From an uncultured Eubacteriales bacterium (GTDB lineage: Bacteria > Bacillota > Clostridia > UBA1381 > UMGS1253), in assembly GCA_900550065.1 (NCBI GenBank), contig URQR01000008.1:1-27404 (forward strand): a stretch of 27,404 nucleotides of DNA. Reading direction: 5' to 3'. Both the position numbers and the translations under genes were made by a program. The stretch's first letter is position 1. Every line of letters begins with the position of its first letter. The notes beneath the pieces are model-generated. The model was not told the DNA's origin, did not search any database, and saw nothing but the letters and a program-made list of their open reading frames with translations. This document shows, piece by piece, positions 1-7,188 of the stretch.

Positions 1-62
1 AATCGCTGGGCCGTTACATGACTCCACCCTGCGATTACGAAACAATATATTTTTTAAAAAGA

Positions 63-203
63 TTATCCAATGCTGCGCATGAGCCAAAATGCATTTAACA
101 GATTGATTGGCGCGTTATTGTAATGATTGTTCCAATTAATTAGATTTGCCGTCCGTTCGACGATACCGACAGCTTTTTCATTATGCTTCCCGGCAAGCGC
201 CAT
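63..203 (-). pseudogene. Short C-terminal gene remnant, unrecognised
   Basis: A 46-codon frame opens with ATG at 203 and ends with TAA at 63-65. It stays open upstream only to about 230, where TGA and TAA stops occur. The peptide includes AGKHNEKAVGIVERTANLIN and ends NAFWLMRSIG, and its composition looks like real protein rather than random translation. There is no convincing ribosome binding site before the ATG. I do not recognise the family. It could be the tail of a mobile-element gene that lost its 5' end, in keeping with the accessory neighbourhood. It may also be a chance frame. Confidence 0.25.
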
Positions 204-659
204 AATTGCCGCTGCGTCCCTGTACTGCTCTTATCAACAGGGGAAACACGCCTCGCAATAAATCCTTTTCTTACTGAGACTGTCGCAAAAAGTTCAAGCC
301 CCTTATAGACCTTTCGTGCAAGTGTCTTTCATACGCGGCCTCCTTGCTTGTACAGCTCTTTTCGTGCTGTACCATTAACCCTAATTTATTCAAAATAAAA
401 AATCGGAACAAAAATTTGTTCCGACGTGGCTTAACTGACCAAAAAAGATACCATACTATAATTCCAAAAATACTATTACTTATCCCCCACCAACTCAACG
501 ATTTGTTTTACTCCGTTTATAAATAAATGTACAAATCCTTTCCGTATCTACAATAAATCTTATTTTTTCAATACATGCTTTTATGGTTTTCTCAGTAATA
601 ATAGAAGTATCAATCTTTTTATAAATAGATTTTGCTCTATCTAATTTGATTAACCTGTT

Positions 660-968
660 CTACAATAGTTTTTCGTATTCTCTTTTTGCATAAACGACTC
701 TTGCAATTGTAACCACTTTTTCTTGTTCCTCTACCCAATAAAACACCAAATAATTATCTACTGGCATTCTCCGATAGTCATGTTTCAAAGGTTTTATGGG
801 GTAAAAAATTGGATACCGATGCGGTGATTCACATAACCTTTCTATGCATCCCATCATCTTTTCTGCCAATCTCAACGCAGCAGCAGGGTTTAACAGTGTC
901 TGATTGACGTATGCCACCGTTTCCAGCATATCCTTCCGGGCAAGAGGCAAAATCTCAACTTTATACAT
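660..968 (-). CDS. RelE/ParE-family toxin of a type II toxin-antitoxin pair
   Basis: This 102-residue protein matches the usual length and layout of the RelE/ParE toxin fold. An N-terminal strand (YKVEILPLARKD) is followed by a long helix and then a C-terminal sheet containing YRRMPVDNYLVFYWV and ARVVYAKREYEKLL. The VDNYLVFY segment and the terminal RVVYAKREY are typical of the ParE/RelE group, which act as ribosome-dependent mRNA interferases or gyrase poisons. Sequence alone does not decide which. The ATG at 968 is preferred over an in-frame GTG at 977. Its ATGTATAA overlaps the antitoxin stop by 8 bp, so translation is probably coupled. Antitoxin-first order and overlap fit a standard operon. 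Confidence 0.85.
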   Translation of the reverse strand: MYKVEILPLARKDMLETVAYVNQTLLNPAAALRLAEKMMGCIERLCESPHRYPIFYPIKPLKHDYRRMPVDNYLVFYWVEEQEKVVTIARVVYAKREYEKLL

Positions 969-1236
969 TTTCTGCACCTATTGTTTCCTTTAATGATTTC
1001 AATACATCTTTCGTCGAATACCGAATATTGGTATGCTCTGCCTCCCAGTCAGCCTCTTGCAGTTTATAATATACTTCGCTGTCAAACTGCAATTTTTCAA
1101 AAGCTTCCATGCTTAAAACCACCATATCTCCAAAGCCGTTTTTGGTTAAAAATACGGGCTGCTTTGTTTCGTGAACCGTCTTAGAAATTTCCGCAAAACT
1201 GTTCCTTAAATCTGATACTGGTCTAATCATTTTCAT
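961..1236 (-). CDS. Phd/YefM-family antitoxin
   Basis: This 91-residue protein begins MKMIRPVSDLRNSFAEISKT, the characteristic Phd/YefM N-terminal DNA-binding fold. It continues with KQPVFLTKNGFGDMVVLSMEAFEKL, the strand-turn-strand motif of the family. The C-terminal third (about residues 55-91) would be the disordered segment that wraps the toxin. The ATG at 1236 is chosen because AGGAGG sits at 1245-1250, about 8 bases upstream. An upstream in-frame GTG falls inside the ribosome binding site. The product should neutralise the toxin encoded immediately downstream and repress the shared promoter through the palindrome at 1256-1281. Confidence 0.88.
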   Translation of the reverse strand: MKMIRPVSDLRNSFAEISKTVHETKQPVFLTKNGFGDMVVLSMEAFEKLQFDSEVYYKLQEADWEAEHTNIRYSTKDVLKSLKETIGAENV

Positions 1237-1255
1237 GGCAAACACCTCCTAAAAT

Positions 1256-1285
1256 TATTTTAGCATAATTACGCTAAAATATCAA
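1256..1285 (-). promoter_or_regulatory. Toxin-antitoxin promoter with palindromic operator
   Basis: On the minus strand, TTGATA (1280-1285) and TAAAAT (1257-1262) are separated by 17 bp. A perfect inverted repeat with 9-bp arms (TATTTTAGC and GCTAAAATA, 1256-1264 and 1273-1281) covers the spacer and -10 box. This is the expected arrangement for autorepression by a Phd/YefM antitoxin or its complex with toxin. The 272 bases from 1281 to 1552 hold no gene I can support. Confidence 0.75.
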
Positions 1286-1552
1286 TGATTTTTATAAGTT
1301 TTGCGTAAATCTCATTGATACCACGCCGTGCGATTTGGGTTTGTATATTTTTACACTATTAAAATTTTGTTTCTGCTCCTGCCTTTCTTCCAATCCTTTG
1401 TATTTCGCTTTACTGTCCCCAAAAAACACTTATAAATATTTTGAAAACCGTTTACAAACACAAAGGAAAATTTTATAAAAATTTTTTTCATAATTCGCTC
1501 TAAATACTATAATATTACTTTTCGCTACAAATAACACCTTCAACCTTTTAAA

Positions 1553-2353
1553 TTAAATATCCATTTTCACTTGCTTTTGCTCTCTAAGTGCCTGTTCTAC
1601 GATACTTTCTTGACCCAATGCACTATAATGTTCCTTAAGCCGTTCTCTTAATCTAAACAGTTTTCCGCTTGAAGTATCGACTAATTGACCATAAGTGACA
1701 CCATGAATTCTTCCGCTTGAAGTATTTTTTTCAGCATCTATATCTCCAAGCTTAGCTCCGACTACATATGCGTCAATAGTTGCGGAACTGTGTAACACAG
1801 CAGATTTCCGGATTTGCCGAACATAGTATTCTACCTGATTAACTTCATCATCAGTAATTTCAAATCCTCCACGCTTTACTTCAACGATCAAAATTTGATC
1901 TGGTTTCATTATTTCACCAGCAGTCGTATCAATTCTATCCGTACATACTGCTTTCAAGGAATACTGTTTAAGGCAAATAATATCTGGCCTCCGCTTGGGA
2001 TTATCTATTACATCCAAGTCGTAATCCTCATCCTTAAACAAACTTTTAACAACGGTTGTTAGCGCTGAATTTGACACAAACATTGGAGAATCAAATTGTG
2101 CGCCAAACAACCATCTTGAGTTAAGTATGAGTGGATGAAGCGTGTGCAATTCTTCAGTTGTTTTGTCGTTATATATGCGCTGAATAGCCTCAATAACTAC
2201 AATGCGTTTATCAATTTCACCAATTACAGTAGCAATATCATCAACATTCCAAGTGCTTAATATATCTGTTAATTTATCAAGTTGATCTGGAGTCATCTGT
2301 CCTAATTGACTGAGAAGCAATTCTCCTTTTTTGGCTTTTTCTATAGAAATCAT
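1553..2353 (-). pseudogene. PD-(D/E)xK-like nuclease half of a split ATPase-nuclease gene
   Basis: This 266-residue stretch has a mainly helical N-terminal half (about 1-85) and a C-terminal domain. That domain carries KRRPDIICLKQY followed about 40 residues later by DQILIVEVKRGG. The spaced Asp and Glu-x-Lys match the core of PD-(D/E)xK nucleases. The ATG at 2353 has no good ribosome binding site. The frame is open upstream to about 2397 and reads VITPDYLHSAVEA directly after the point where the ATPase gene stops. I therefore read this as the 3' half of the gene that begins at 3468, separated by a frameshift. A genuine two-gene operon with coupled reinitiation is the alternative. The fusion suggests DNA processing or defence, which is inference. 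Confidence 0.6.
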
Positions 2354-2388
2354 TGCTTCTACAGCACTATGAAGATAGTCCGGTGTAA

Positions 2389-3468
2389 TTACTGTACTGG
2401 ATTATCATCCGTCACTTTTTCAATAAATGCTGATATATTTCGTTGACCGGTAACATTCAAGGTTTCTAATTCATCTCTCACATCTCGGATAACATCTAAT
2501 CTAACTTCACTAAGATGATTTTTCATTATCGATTTGATGAATTCATCAACCTCACTTTTAACACAACGGTAGATATCCTCCATATTAGCTGAATCGATAA
2601 AATCACTCCAATCAGGGAGTACATCATCTATCAAATCATCAGATTTTATAATTATGGTATATCTTTTTGCTGCTTTAAACCTTCCATCAAGAAAAGTTGT
2701 TTTTCCATATGTCCATGAAGGTTGCCCTACTAATCGACCGGAAATCCAAAATGCAATGCCATGTTGTTGTGATTTTGCAGCTGTTTTCTCAGAATCTATA
2801 ACTGTCATTGATAAATTAGCTTTTGTTGGTGTCGTAAACTCTTTTGAAAAAACGATGCCTTTATGCTGAGATAAATCAATACACTTACCATTGATTTTTA
2901 CAACAAACTTCGGATCATACAAAAATCGTGCAGATAGTATATCCGTCATTGCGATTGCATCTGGCAGATGCCTGAGCACAAATGTACTTATTCTTGTGCC
3001 ATGTCCATCTTTATCGTTTGTAGTGTGCTTGAGTATTTTGAATGGAGAATCTCCTTTAGATACGACTATATCGTAAGTGTTACATATTCCGTCTTTCCAC
3101 GTCTCGACGGTATAACTATCTGAAAAGCAAAGCATCCCATGCCGGCCTACACCATTTCTACCGTATGCGATTCTTTTTGAACATTCAACATCAGCTGGAA
3201 ATAATACTTCTTTACCCTGTCGTTTCTGACGATCGTAATTCAAAGTCATCCATCTGCTGCGAAATTCTTCATCTGTCATACCTGTTCCATCGTCTTCAAC
3301 AACAATTTTCTCATGCTCTTCAAAAGGTATAGTAATATCTACATTATGTGCGCCTGCATCCCATGCATTAGCCACAAATTCTGTTAATGCAATATCGTTA
3401 TTGGAGGTGATAGATTTATTGTTTCTAAAAATATAATTCTCCTCAAATTTAACAGCGTTATTAGTCAT
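2389..3468 (-). CDS. GHKL (Hsp90/MORC-like) ATPase, 5' part of a split gene
   Basis: This 359-residue protein has the Bergerat ATP-binding motifs in order. The N-box is ALTEFVANAWDAGA (about 30-43), G1 is VVEDDGTGMTDEEF (about 57-70), and G2 is AYGRNGVGRHGML (about 100-112). These define GHKL ATPases such as Hsp90, MutL and MORC proteins, which use ATP to dimerise as a clamp. The rest (about 180-359) would be a transducer-like region. The start at 3468 is preferred because GGAGGAAGAG lies just upstream. An ATG at 3492 lacks one. The stop at 2389 falls within a tandem CAGTA duplication. Deleting one copy would join this frame to the nuclease half, giving about 636 residues. It may belong to a defence or DNA-repair system. 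Confidence 0.75.
   Translation of the reverse strand: MTNNAVKFEENYIFRNNKSITSNNDIALTEFVANAWDAGAHNVDITIPFEEHEKIVVEDDGTGMTDEEFRSRWMTLNYDRQKRQGKEVLFPADVECSKRIAYGRNGVGRHGMLCFSDSYTVETWKDGICNTYDIVVSKGDSPFKILKHTTNDKDGHGTRISTFVLRHLPDAIAMTDILSARFLYDPKFVVKINGKCIDLSQHKGIVFSKEFTTPTKANLSMTVIDSEKTAAKSQQHGIAFWISGRLVGQPSWTYGKTTFLDGRFKAAKRYTIIIKSDDLIDDVLPDWSDFIDSANMEDIYRCVKSEVDEFIKSIMKNHLSEVRLDVIRDVRDELETLNVTGQRNISAFIEKVTDDNPVQ
2390..2399. repeat. 5-bp tandem duplication at a frameshift point
   Basis: The plus strand reads TACTGTACTG (minus CAGTACAGTA), a perfect two-copy tandem repeat of a 5-mer. It spans the last sense codons of the ATPase frame. With one copy, the minus strand would read AATCCAGTAATTACACCG (NPVITP) and continue into the nuclease frame with no stop. 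Confidence 0.8.
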
Positions 3469-3612
3469 ACTCTTCCTCCAGATTGTAGACATACTCTATT
3501 ATTATAAATATCATAATGCTTTTTTACTATTCAATTTACAGTTTCAAAACATTATACTACAAATTTTTCCATATATTTTTTACATCATATCACAACATAC
3601 ACAAAAAATCAA

Positions 3613-4077
3613 TCATTGTCCCGTTATATCCCAATGCTCCAACCTCTCCCTCCTACACCTCAACCGCTGCAATCTATGGCTAATCTCATAAAACGATATC
3701 TTTGCCACCCAGCTCGAAAATCTACAGCTTCCATGATACTTTTCCAAGATCACAAACGATTTCAAAAACGTATCCTGGCAAACATCCTCATAATCACGCA
3801 TCAAATCCGCATATGTATGCAATCCAGCTCTATATAGACGCTCTTTAATGAAGTCCCTTATCTTTTTATACGACTCCTCATAAAGCAAATCTAGCGCCTT
3901 TCTATCCCCCTTGATTGCGGCTCTACTCATCTGATACTCTCTCAATTTCAGCAAGTCGTTTTCGTTAAAAGGCCCAACAGTAACAACGACATCTGCTCCA
4001 ATCGTGATTTCTTTCAGATATTTTCTGCATGCCTCTTCATCAAACTGATAAAGCAGCAAGCGTTCCGCTAATTTCAT
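3613..4077 (-). pseudogene. Recombinase C-terminal tail fused to sigma-70 region-2-like domain
   Basis: This 154-residue frame has two parts. Residues 1-40 include YQFDEEACRKYLKEITIG, which resembles the extreme C-terminus of serine recombinases. Residues about 48-150 resemble sigma-70 region 2: AIKGDRKALDLLYEESYKKI, then DYEDVCQDTFLKSFVILEKY, then CRFSSWVAKISFYEISHRLQ. No region-4 helix-turn-helix is present. The ATG at 4077 lacks a ribosome binding site. Exactly 14 sense codons (ICKNSRTITNDEIQ) link it in frame to the TGA that ends the upstream recombinase. I read it as the continuation of that gene. A free-standing sigma-like regulator is possible but less likely given the start. Confidence 0.6.
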
Positions 4078-4119
4078 CTGGATTTCATCGTTTGTAATCG
4101 TCCGAGAATTTTTACAGAT

Positions 4120-5181
4120 TCAGCTTCCATGCTCTACCCGATTAGCACACCGCCACACTATTTTCGTATTTCTCGTTATCTTTCTATAATTCGCTCCACA
4201 TTCACTACAAATAATCTTCCCAGAAAGTATATCGTTTGAGTATCTGTTAGATTTTCTTCCCTTATGGCCATTGTTGCGCACTGTCATATTGCTCCGCTTT
4301 CGCTTTTCCTCCTGCACAGCTTTGAATAATTCTTTCGGAATAATCGGCTCATGATGATTTTTAATAAAATACCGATCCCTTTCGCCATTGTTTTTTACTT
4401 GCCTCCTGTCCAGAAAATTCTCAACAAAAGTTTTCTGGCCTAAAACATCTCCGCTAAGTTTTTCGTTGGACAGCAGCTTGGAAATCGTTTCACTGCTCCA
4501 TTTTTCCTTGCCAGTTGGTGACGGAATTTTACAGCGATACAATTCTTTTGCAATCCCCGATAAACTGCAGCCACTGAAATACAGTTCAAATATTGTCCTG
4601 ACAATTGCAGCTTTTGGTTCATCAATTACCAAACTACCATTTTCATCCTGTGCATAGCCATAGCAAATTCTATCATAAAGCTTCGATGTCCCCGTTTTAA
4701 AGCCATGTTTCAGACTGAATTTTATGTTCTCGCTTTTTGCCTCGCTTTCAGCTTGTGCAATCAAGAGCAACATGGAAAAGTCGCTCTCCGTTGTATAATC
4801 AAGCAACCGTAAATTTTCCTGCTCACACCAAACATCCACGCCAATTGACTTTAAATGTCGCAGCATCAAAAGCGATTCATACAAATTTCTGCCGAATCGG
4901 CTCACCGATTTTACCAGAATGATATCGATCTCGCCATTGTTACATTTCTTCAACAATGTTTGAAGCCCATCTCTTTTCCGTGCTTGCAAGCCGGATTTCG
5001 TATCGAAATACACACCAACGAACTCCCAGTTTGGATTGTTCTTAATCTGGGATTCATAATACGCAATTTGTACCTGCAGCGATTCCGCCTGTTCCTCTCT
5101 GCCCGTAGAAACACGGCAATAGGCGGCAGCTCGTTTTCTGCATTCTTGTTGTTTTGGCGGTATCATAATAATTTCCGGCAT
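4120..5181 (-). CDS. Large serine recombinase interrupted at a TGA
   Basis: This 353-residue protein has an N-terminal resolvase catalytic domain with AAYCRVSTGREEQ (nucleophile Ser about residue 25) and ILVKSVSRFGRNLYESL. A recombinase domain (about 150-280, GIPSPT-like segment IPSPTGKEKWSSETISKLLS) follows, then a zinc ribbon beginning GKIICSECGANYRK and CANRVEHGS. The start at 5181 has GAGGAG 8 bases upstream. The protein stops inside the usual zinc-ribbon context; after the TGA the same frame continues ICKNSRT. Such enzymes integrate and excise mobile elements. It follows the catalytic-domain-less recombinase by 11 bp in one operon. Confidence 0.85.
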   Translation of the reverse strand: MPEIIMIPPKQQECRKRAAAYCRVSTGREEQAESLQVQIAYYESQIKNNPNWEFVGVYFDTKSGLQARKRDGLQTLLKKCNNGEIDIILVKSVSRFGRNLYESLLMLRHLKSIGVDVWCEQENLRLLDYTTESDFSMLLLIAQAESEAKSENIKFSLKHGFKTGTSKLYDRICYGYAQDENGSLVIDEPKAAIVRTIFELYFSGCSLSGIAKELYRCKIPSPTGKEKWSSETISKLLSNEKLSGDVLGQKTFVENFLDRRQVKNNGERDRYFIKNHHEPIIPKELFKAVQEEKRKRSNMTVRNNGHKGRKSNRYSNDILSGKIICSECGANYRKITRNTKIVWRCANRVEHGS

Positions 5182-5192
5182 CGTTTTTCTCC

Positions 5193-5699
5193 TCACATCA
5201 TACCGATTACATACAGCATCTCGCTTGCTGCATTCTCTTGCATATTTCCTCTGCACCTCCGGCCCTTTTCTTCCTGCACAGCTTTGAACAACTCTACCGA
5301 AATGATAGCAGAGTGCGTATTTTTCGTCAAATATCGGTCTGCGGAACCAGTGTTTTCAATTTGCACACCCATAACCGAAATGGTCTTCTGCAAAAGGACA
5401 ACGCCGATATATTTTTCGTTGGAAAGCAATTTGTCGATCGCCTCCCGGTTCCATCTTTCCCTGCCGGTCGGAGACGGAATCCCCTTTCTGTATAACTCGT
5501 CTGCAATTTTGCCAAGGCTGGCACCTGACAGATATCGCTCGAACATCCACTTCACAATTTCGGCCTCGGTTGGGTTAATAACCAAATCTCCGTGCTCGTT
5601 TTGATTGTAGCCAAAGCAGACTCTCTTTGCCAATTTCGATGTCCCTTTCCGGAATTGTGCTCTTAGGGCTTGTTTGATTTCGCTACTTTTGTTGTGCAT
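5193..5699 (-). CDS. Recombinase-domain protein lacking the catalytic resolvase domain
   Basis: This 168-residue protein aligns by eye with the middle of the adjacent recombinase: FRKGTSKLAKRVCFGYNQNE, KGIPSPTGRERWNREAIDKL, then HSAIISVELFKAVQEEKGRR. It begins after the position of the catalytic serine and ends before the zinc ribbon. AAGGAG lies 8 bases before the ATG at 5699, so it looks expressed as a discrete product rather than a plain 5' truncation. It may be an accessory DNA-binding partner of the downstream recombinase, or a remnant that happens to keep a good start. Its stop lies 11 bp from the next start. Confidence 0.7.
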   Translation of the reverse strand: MHNKSSEIKQALRAQFRKGTSKLAKRVCFGYNQNEHGDLVINPTEAEIVKWMFERYLSGASLGKIADELYRKGIPSPTGRERWNREAIDKLLSNEKYIGVVLLQKTISVMGVQIENTGSADRYLTKNTHSAIISVELFKAVQEEKGRRCRGNMQENAASEMLYVIGMM

Positions 5700-5735
5700 G
5701 TAAATTCTCCTTTCAGTAAAAAATTGTAGTCAAGA

Positions 5736-5978
5736 CCACCGGTTGAACCGGTGGCTTGCACGGCCCCTATAAGGGGCTATTACCAGCTTAACCCCTGAAA
5801 GGGGTAGTGAATTATATTATCGCATCACACGCACTGCCACCCGTAAACGGGTAAGGACTCGCTATTTTTTATTTGAGATAAATTTTCAAACCGTTTCTTA
5901 CATTTTGCGGCTTACATAAAGCTCGCCGCTTTTATTGTAGCTTCGCTCGTCTTTTCTTCCCCTAGTAGAACTGGGGGA
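5736..5978. mobile_element. Hairpin cluster resembling IS200/IS605-type element ends
   Basis: Several perfect or near-perfect short hairpins are stacked: CCACCGGT/ACCGGTGG (5736-5754), GCCCC/GGGGC (5763-5777), ACCCC/GGGGT (5791-5805), ACCCG/CGGGT (5839-5852), GCGGC/GCCGC (5907-5929), and CCCCTAGT/ACTGGGGG with one wobble (5959-5977). This resembles subterminal hairpins and guide-RNA-bearing ends of IS200/IS605-type elements or their non-autonomous derivatives. No transposase or TnpB gene is present. It also lies directly upstream of the recombinase genes, so a structured leader for them is an alternative. Confidence 0.4.
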
Positions 5979-6008
5979 TTATTTCCACGTCTGAAGAATC
6001 CATGAAAA

Positions 6009-6039
6009 AAGCACGGCAATTTCAAAAATTACCGTGCTT
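6009..6039. terminator. Bidirectional intrinsic terminator-like hairpin
   Basis: Arms of 14 bases (6009-6022 and 6026-6039) pair with one mismatch: AAGCACGG...AATTT against AAATT...CCGTGCTT. There is an A-run before and T-rich sequence after. It separates the recombinase region from the tRNA-Arg unit. Confidence 0.55.
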
Positions 6040-6077
6040 AATACTTGTATTTATTCTATTTTCCCTGTAAAAAGCAG

Positions 6078-6105
6078 CAAACCTGTTTCAAATGAAACAG
6101 GTTTG
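6078..6105 (-). terminator. Terminator of tRNA-Arg
   Basis: A perfect 12-bp stem (CAAACCTGTTTC / GAAACAGGTTTG) with a 4-base loop lies just past the 3' end of the minus-strand tRNA. On the minus strand it is followed by CTGCTTTTTACA, giving a U-rich tail. Confidence 0.7.
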
Positions 6106-6116
6106 TCAACTTATCT

Positions 6117-6191
6117 TGGCACCCCCGACCAGAATCGAACTGATAACTAATCCTTAGGAGGGACTTGTTATATCCATTTAACTACGGGGGC
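6117..6191 (-). tRNA. tRNA-Arg (anticodon CCU)
   Basis: The minus strand folds as a complete cloverleaf. The acceptor stem is GCCCCCG with CGGGGGU, then discriminator G and an encoded CCA. The D stem is GTTA/TAAC. The anticodon stem AGTCC/GGATT (one wobble) encloses loop CTCCTAA with anticodon CCT. The T arm contains GTTCGATTC. It reads AGG codons. Its 3' end points toward the accessory region on the left, a typical orientation for island insertion at a tRNA. Confidence 0.93.
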
Positions 6192-6300
6192 GTATGTATT
6201 GATAAAAACTGCACATAACTAAAACGATAACGCAAAAATTATATCAAACGCATTATAAAAAGTCAAGCAAAAAAAATTTTGTGAAAGTTTCATTCAGGGC

Positions 6301-6329
6301 TTGACGAAAGCGCGTTTATATAGTATAAT
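6301..6329 (+). promoter_or_regulatory. Sigma-A promoter of tRNA-Thr
   Basis: TTGACG (6301-6306) and a perfect TATAAT (6324-6329) are spaced by 17 bp, about 31 bases before the mature tRNA. Confidence 0.8.
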
Positions 6330-6360
6330 AGCTTTCGTTGTGATATTCATATTTATACTT

Positions 6361-6436
6361 GCTACCGTGGCTCAGCAGGTAGAGCAGCTCACTCGTAATG
6401 AGCAGGTCGTCCGTTCGAATCGGATCGGTAGCTCCA
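6361..6436 (+). tRNA. tRNA-Thr (anticodon CGU)
   Basis: A full cloverleaf is visible. The acceptor is GCTACCG/CGGTAGC with encoded TCCA. The D stem is GCTC/GAGC. The anticodon stem GCTCA/TGAGC encloses loop CTCGTAA with anticodon CGT. The T arm is GTCCG-TTCGAAT-CGGAT. It decodes ACG threonine codons. Confidence 0.95.
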
Positions 6437-6437
6437 T

Positions 6438-6470
6438 AAACCTTGTAAATTATATTTACAAGGTTTTTTT
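6438..6470 (+). terminator. Terminator of tRNA-Thr
   Basis: A 13-bp perfect stem (AAACCTTGTAAAT / ATTTACAAGGTTT) with loop TAT is followed by a run of T, directly after the tRNA CCA end. Confidence 0.85.
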
Positions 6471-6532
6471 GTATATACAGTCCAAAAAAACTACAAAGCT
6501 CTGGTGTTTTTAACCGACTATTGTTCCATAGT

Positions 6533-6563
6533 AAAAACCTCCGCAGCCAAGGCCGCAGAGGTT
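6533..6563 (-). terminator. Terminator of the secreted-protein gene
   Basis: On the minus strand an AACCTC...GAGGTT stem with a GC-rich interior (one mismatch) ends in GGTTTTTAC. It lies about 50 bases beyond the stop at 6611. Confidence 0.6.
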
Positions 6564-6610
6564 CTTACTAAAATATATTTAAAAAAAAGCGCTGACAAAA
6601 TTAATATAGA

Positions 6611-7066
6611 TTAAAGATATGCATATCCGCTCTCATCATAAAAATAATCGCTTAAGCCGTTGCTCTTAGCATTATAATCTACCACTACGCGGTATTGGCC
6701 GGCCGGCATATCGTAAATCGTGTCTACAAAATAGAAGAAGCTTGTATTGCGCGCCTCATAGTAACGCGTCGGAGAAGCGTCGACCCAACCGCCGTTTTGA
6801 TACCGCTGCAATGTCGCGTGCATATAACCCAAAGCTACGTCCCGCGTGGTCGTCATCGTCAGCGTATACTGTACCGCACTGCTCGACACCACATATGCCT
6901 GTGTTCTAACGCTAGCGATAAAATATGTATACGGTGTAATTTCGCCGTCAGCCGAAATACCATAACTTTTTGGCAGCTCCGCCTGTGCAAACGCAGACAC
7001 ACCAAACGTAGAAAGCGCAACGAGTAAAACCATTGCTACTCCTTTTACAAAAATCTTTCTCTTCAT
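6611..7066 (-). CDS. Small secreted protein, unknown function
   Basis: This 151-residue protein has a classic signal peptide: KRK charges, then a hydrophobic core VAMVLLVALSTFGVSAF, and a likely cleavage at AFAQA (about residue 29). The mature part is rich in Tyr, Thr and Val with alternating strand-like segments (VQYTLTMTTTRDVALGYMHA; AGQYRVVVDYNAK). This suggests a single small beta-sandwich domain. I do not recognise the family. The ATG at 7066 follows AAGGAG; an upstream in-frame GTG overlaps that site. A possible ECF-type promoter (TGAAAG, 17 bp, CGTC) lies at 7103-7129. It may therefore be a target of the sigma factor encoded just upstream, which is inference. Confidence 0.75.
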   Translation of the reverse strand: MKRKIFVKGVAMVLLVALSTFGVSAFAQAELPKSYGISADGEITPYTYFIASVRTQAYVVSSSAVQYTLTMTTTRDVALGYMHATLQRYQNGGWVDASPTRYYEARNTSFFYFVDTIYDMPAGQYRVVVDYNAKSNGLSDYFYDESGYAYL

Positions 7067-7102
7067 ATAAACCACTCCTTTATGTTTTTACTTCTCCTAT
7101 AA

Positions 7103-7129
7103 GACGACATTTTGTGCGGTTTTCTTTCA
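7103..7129 (-). promoter_or_regulatory. Possible ECF-sigma promoter
   Basis: On the minus strand, TGAAAG (7124-7129) and CGTC (7103-7106) are separated by 17 bp. This resembles sigma-W-like ECF promoters (TGAAAC, 16-17 bp, CGTA). It lies 37 bp upstream of the secreted-protein start. Match to two short elements only. Confidence 0.35.
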
Positions 7130-7148
7130 TTTTTTTCAAATTAATTAA

Positions 7149-7182
7149 AAAAAGTGCAAACTTGTTCTCGTTTGCACTTTTT
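7149..7182 (-). terminator. Terminator of the sigma/anti-sigma operon
   Basis: A perfect 13-bp stem (AAAAAGTGCAAAC / GTTTGCACTTTTT) with an 8-base loop lies 6 bases past the stop at 7189. On the minus strand it ends in a T-run. Confidence 0.85.
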
Positions 7183-7188
7183 ACTGCG

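Noticed and set aside
1..38. Inverted repeat AATCGC...GCGATT at the window edge
   Set aside because: Short, imperfect and with a long loop; no T-run and no neighbouring element end to relate it to.
271..498. A 75-codon minus-strand frame with a hydrophobic start
   Set aside because: TTG start, only a weak ribosome binding site, no recognisable domain, and an AT-rich low-complexity context. It may be a decayed end of a mobile element but cannot be supported as a gene.
510..659. Open frame continuing past the toxin stop (RLIKLDRAKSIYKKIDTSII)
   Set aside because: It is in frame with the toxin but follows a TAG, has no start codon of its own, and the toxin already has a normal family length.
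4855..5604. Long plus-strand frame (249 codons)
   Set aside because: Antisense to two clearly recognisable recombinase genes, with a composition that reads as a shadow.
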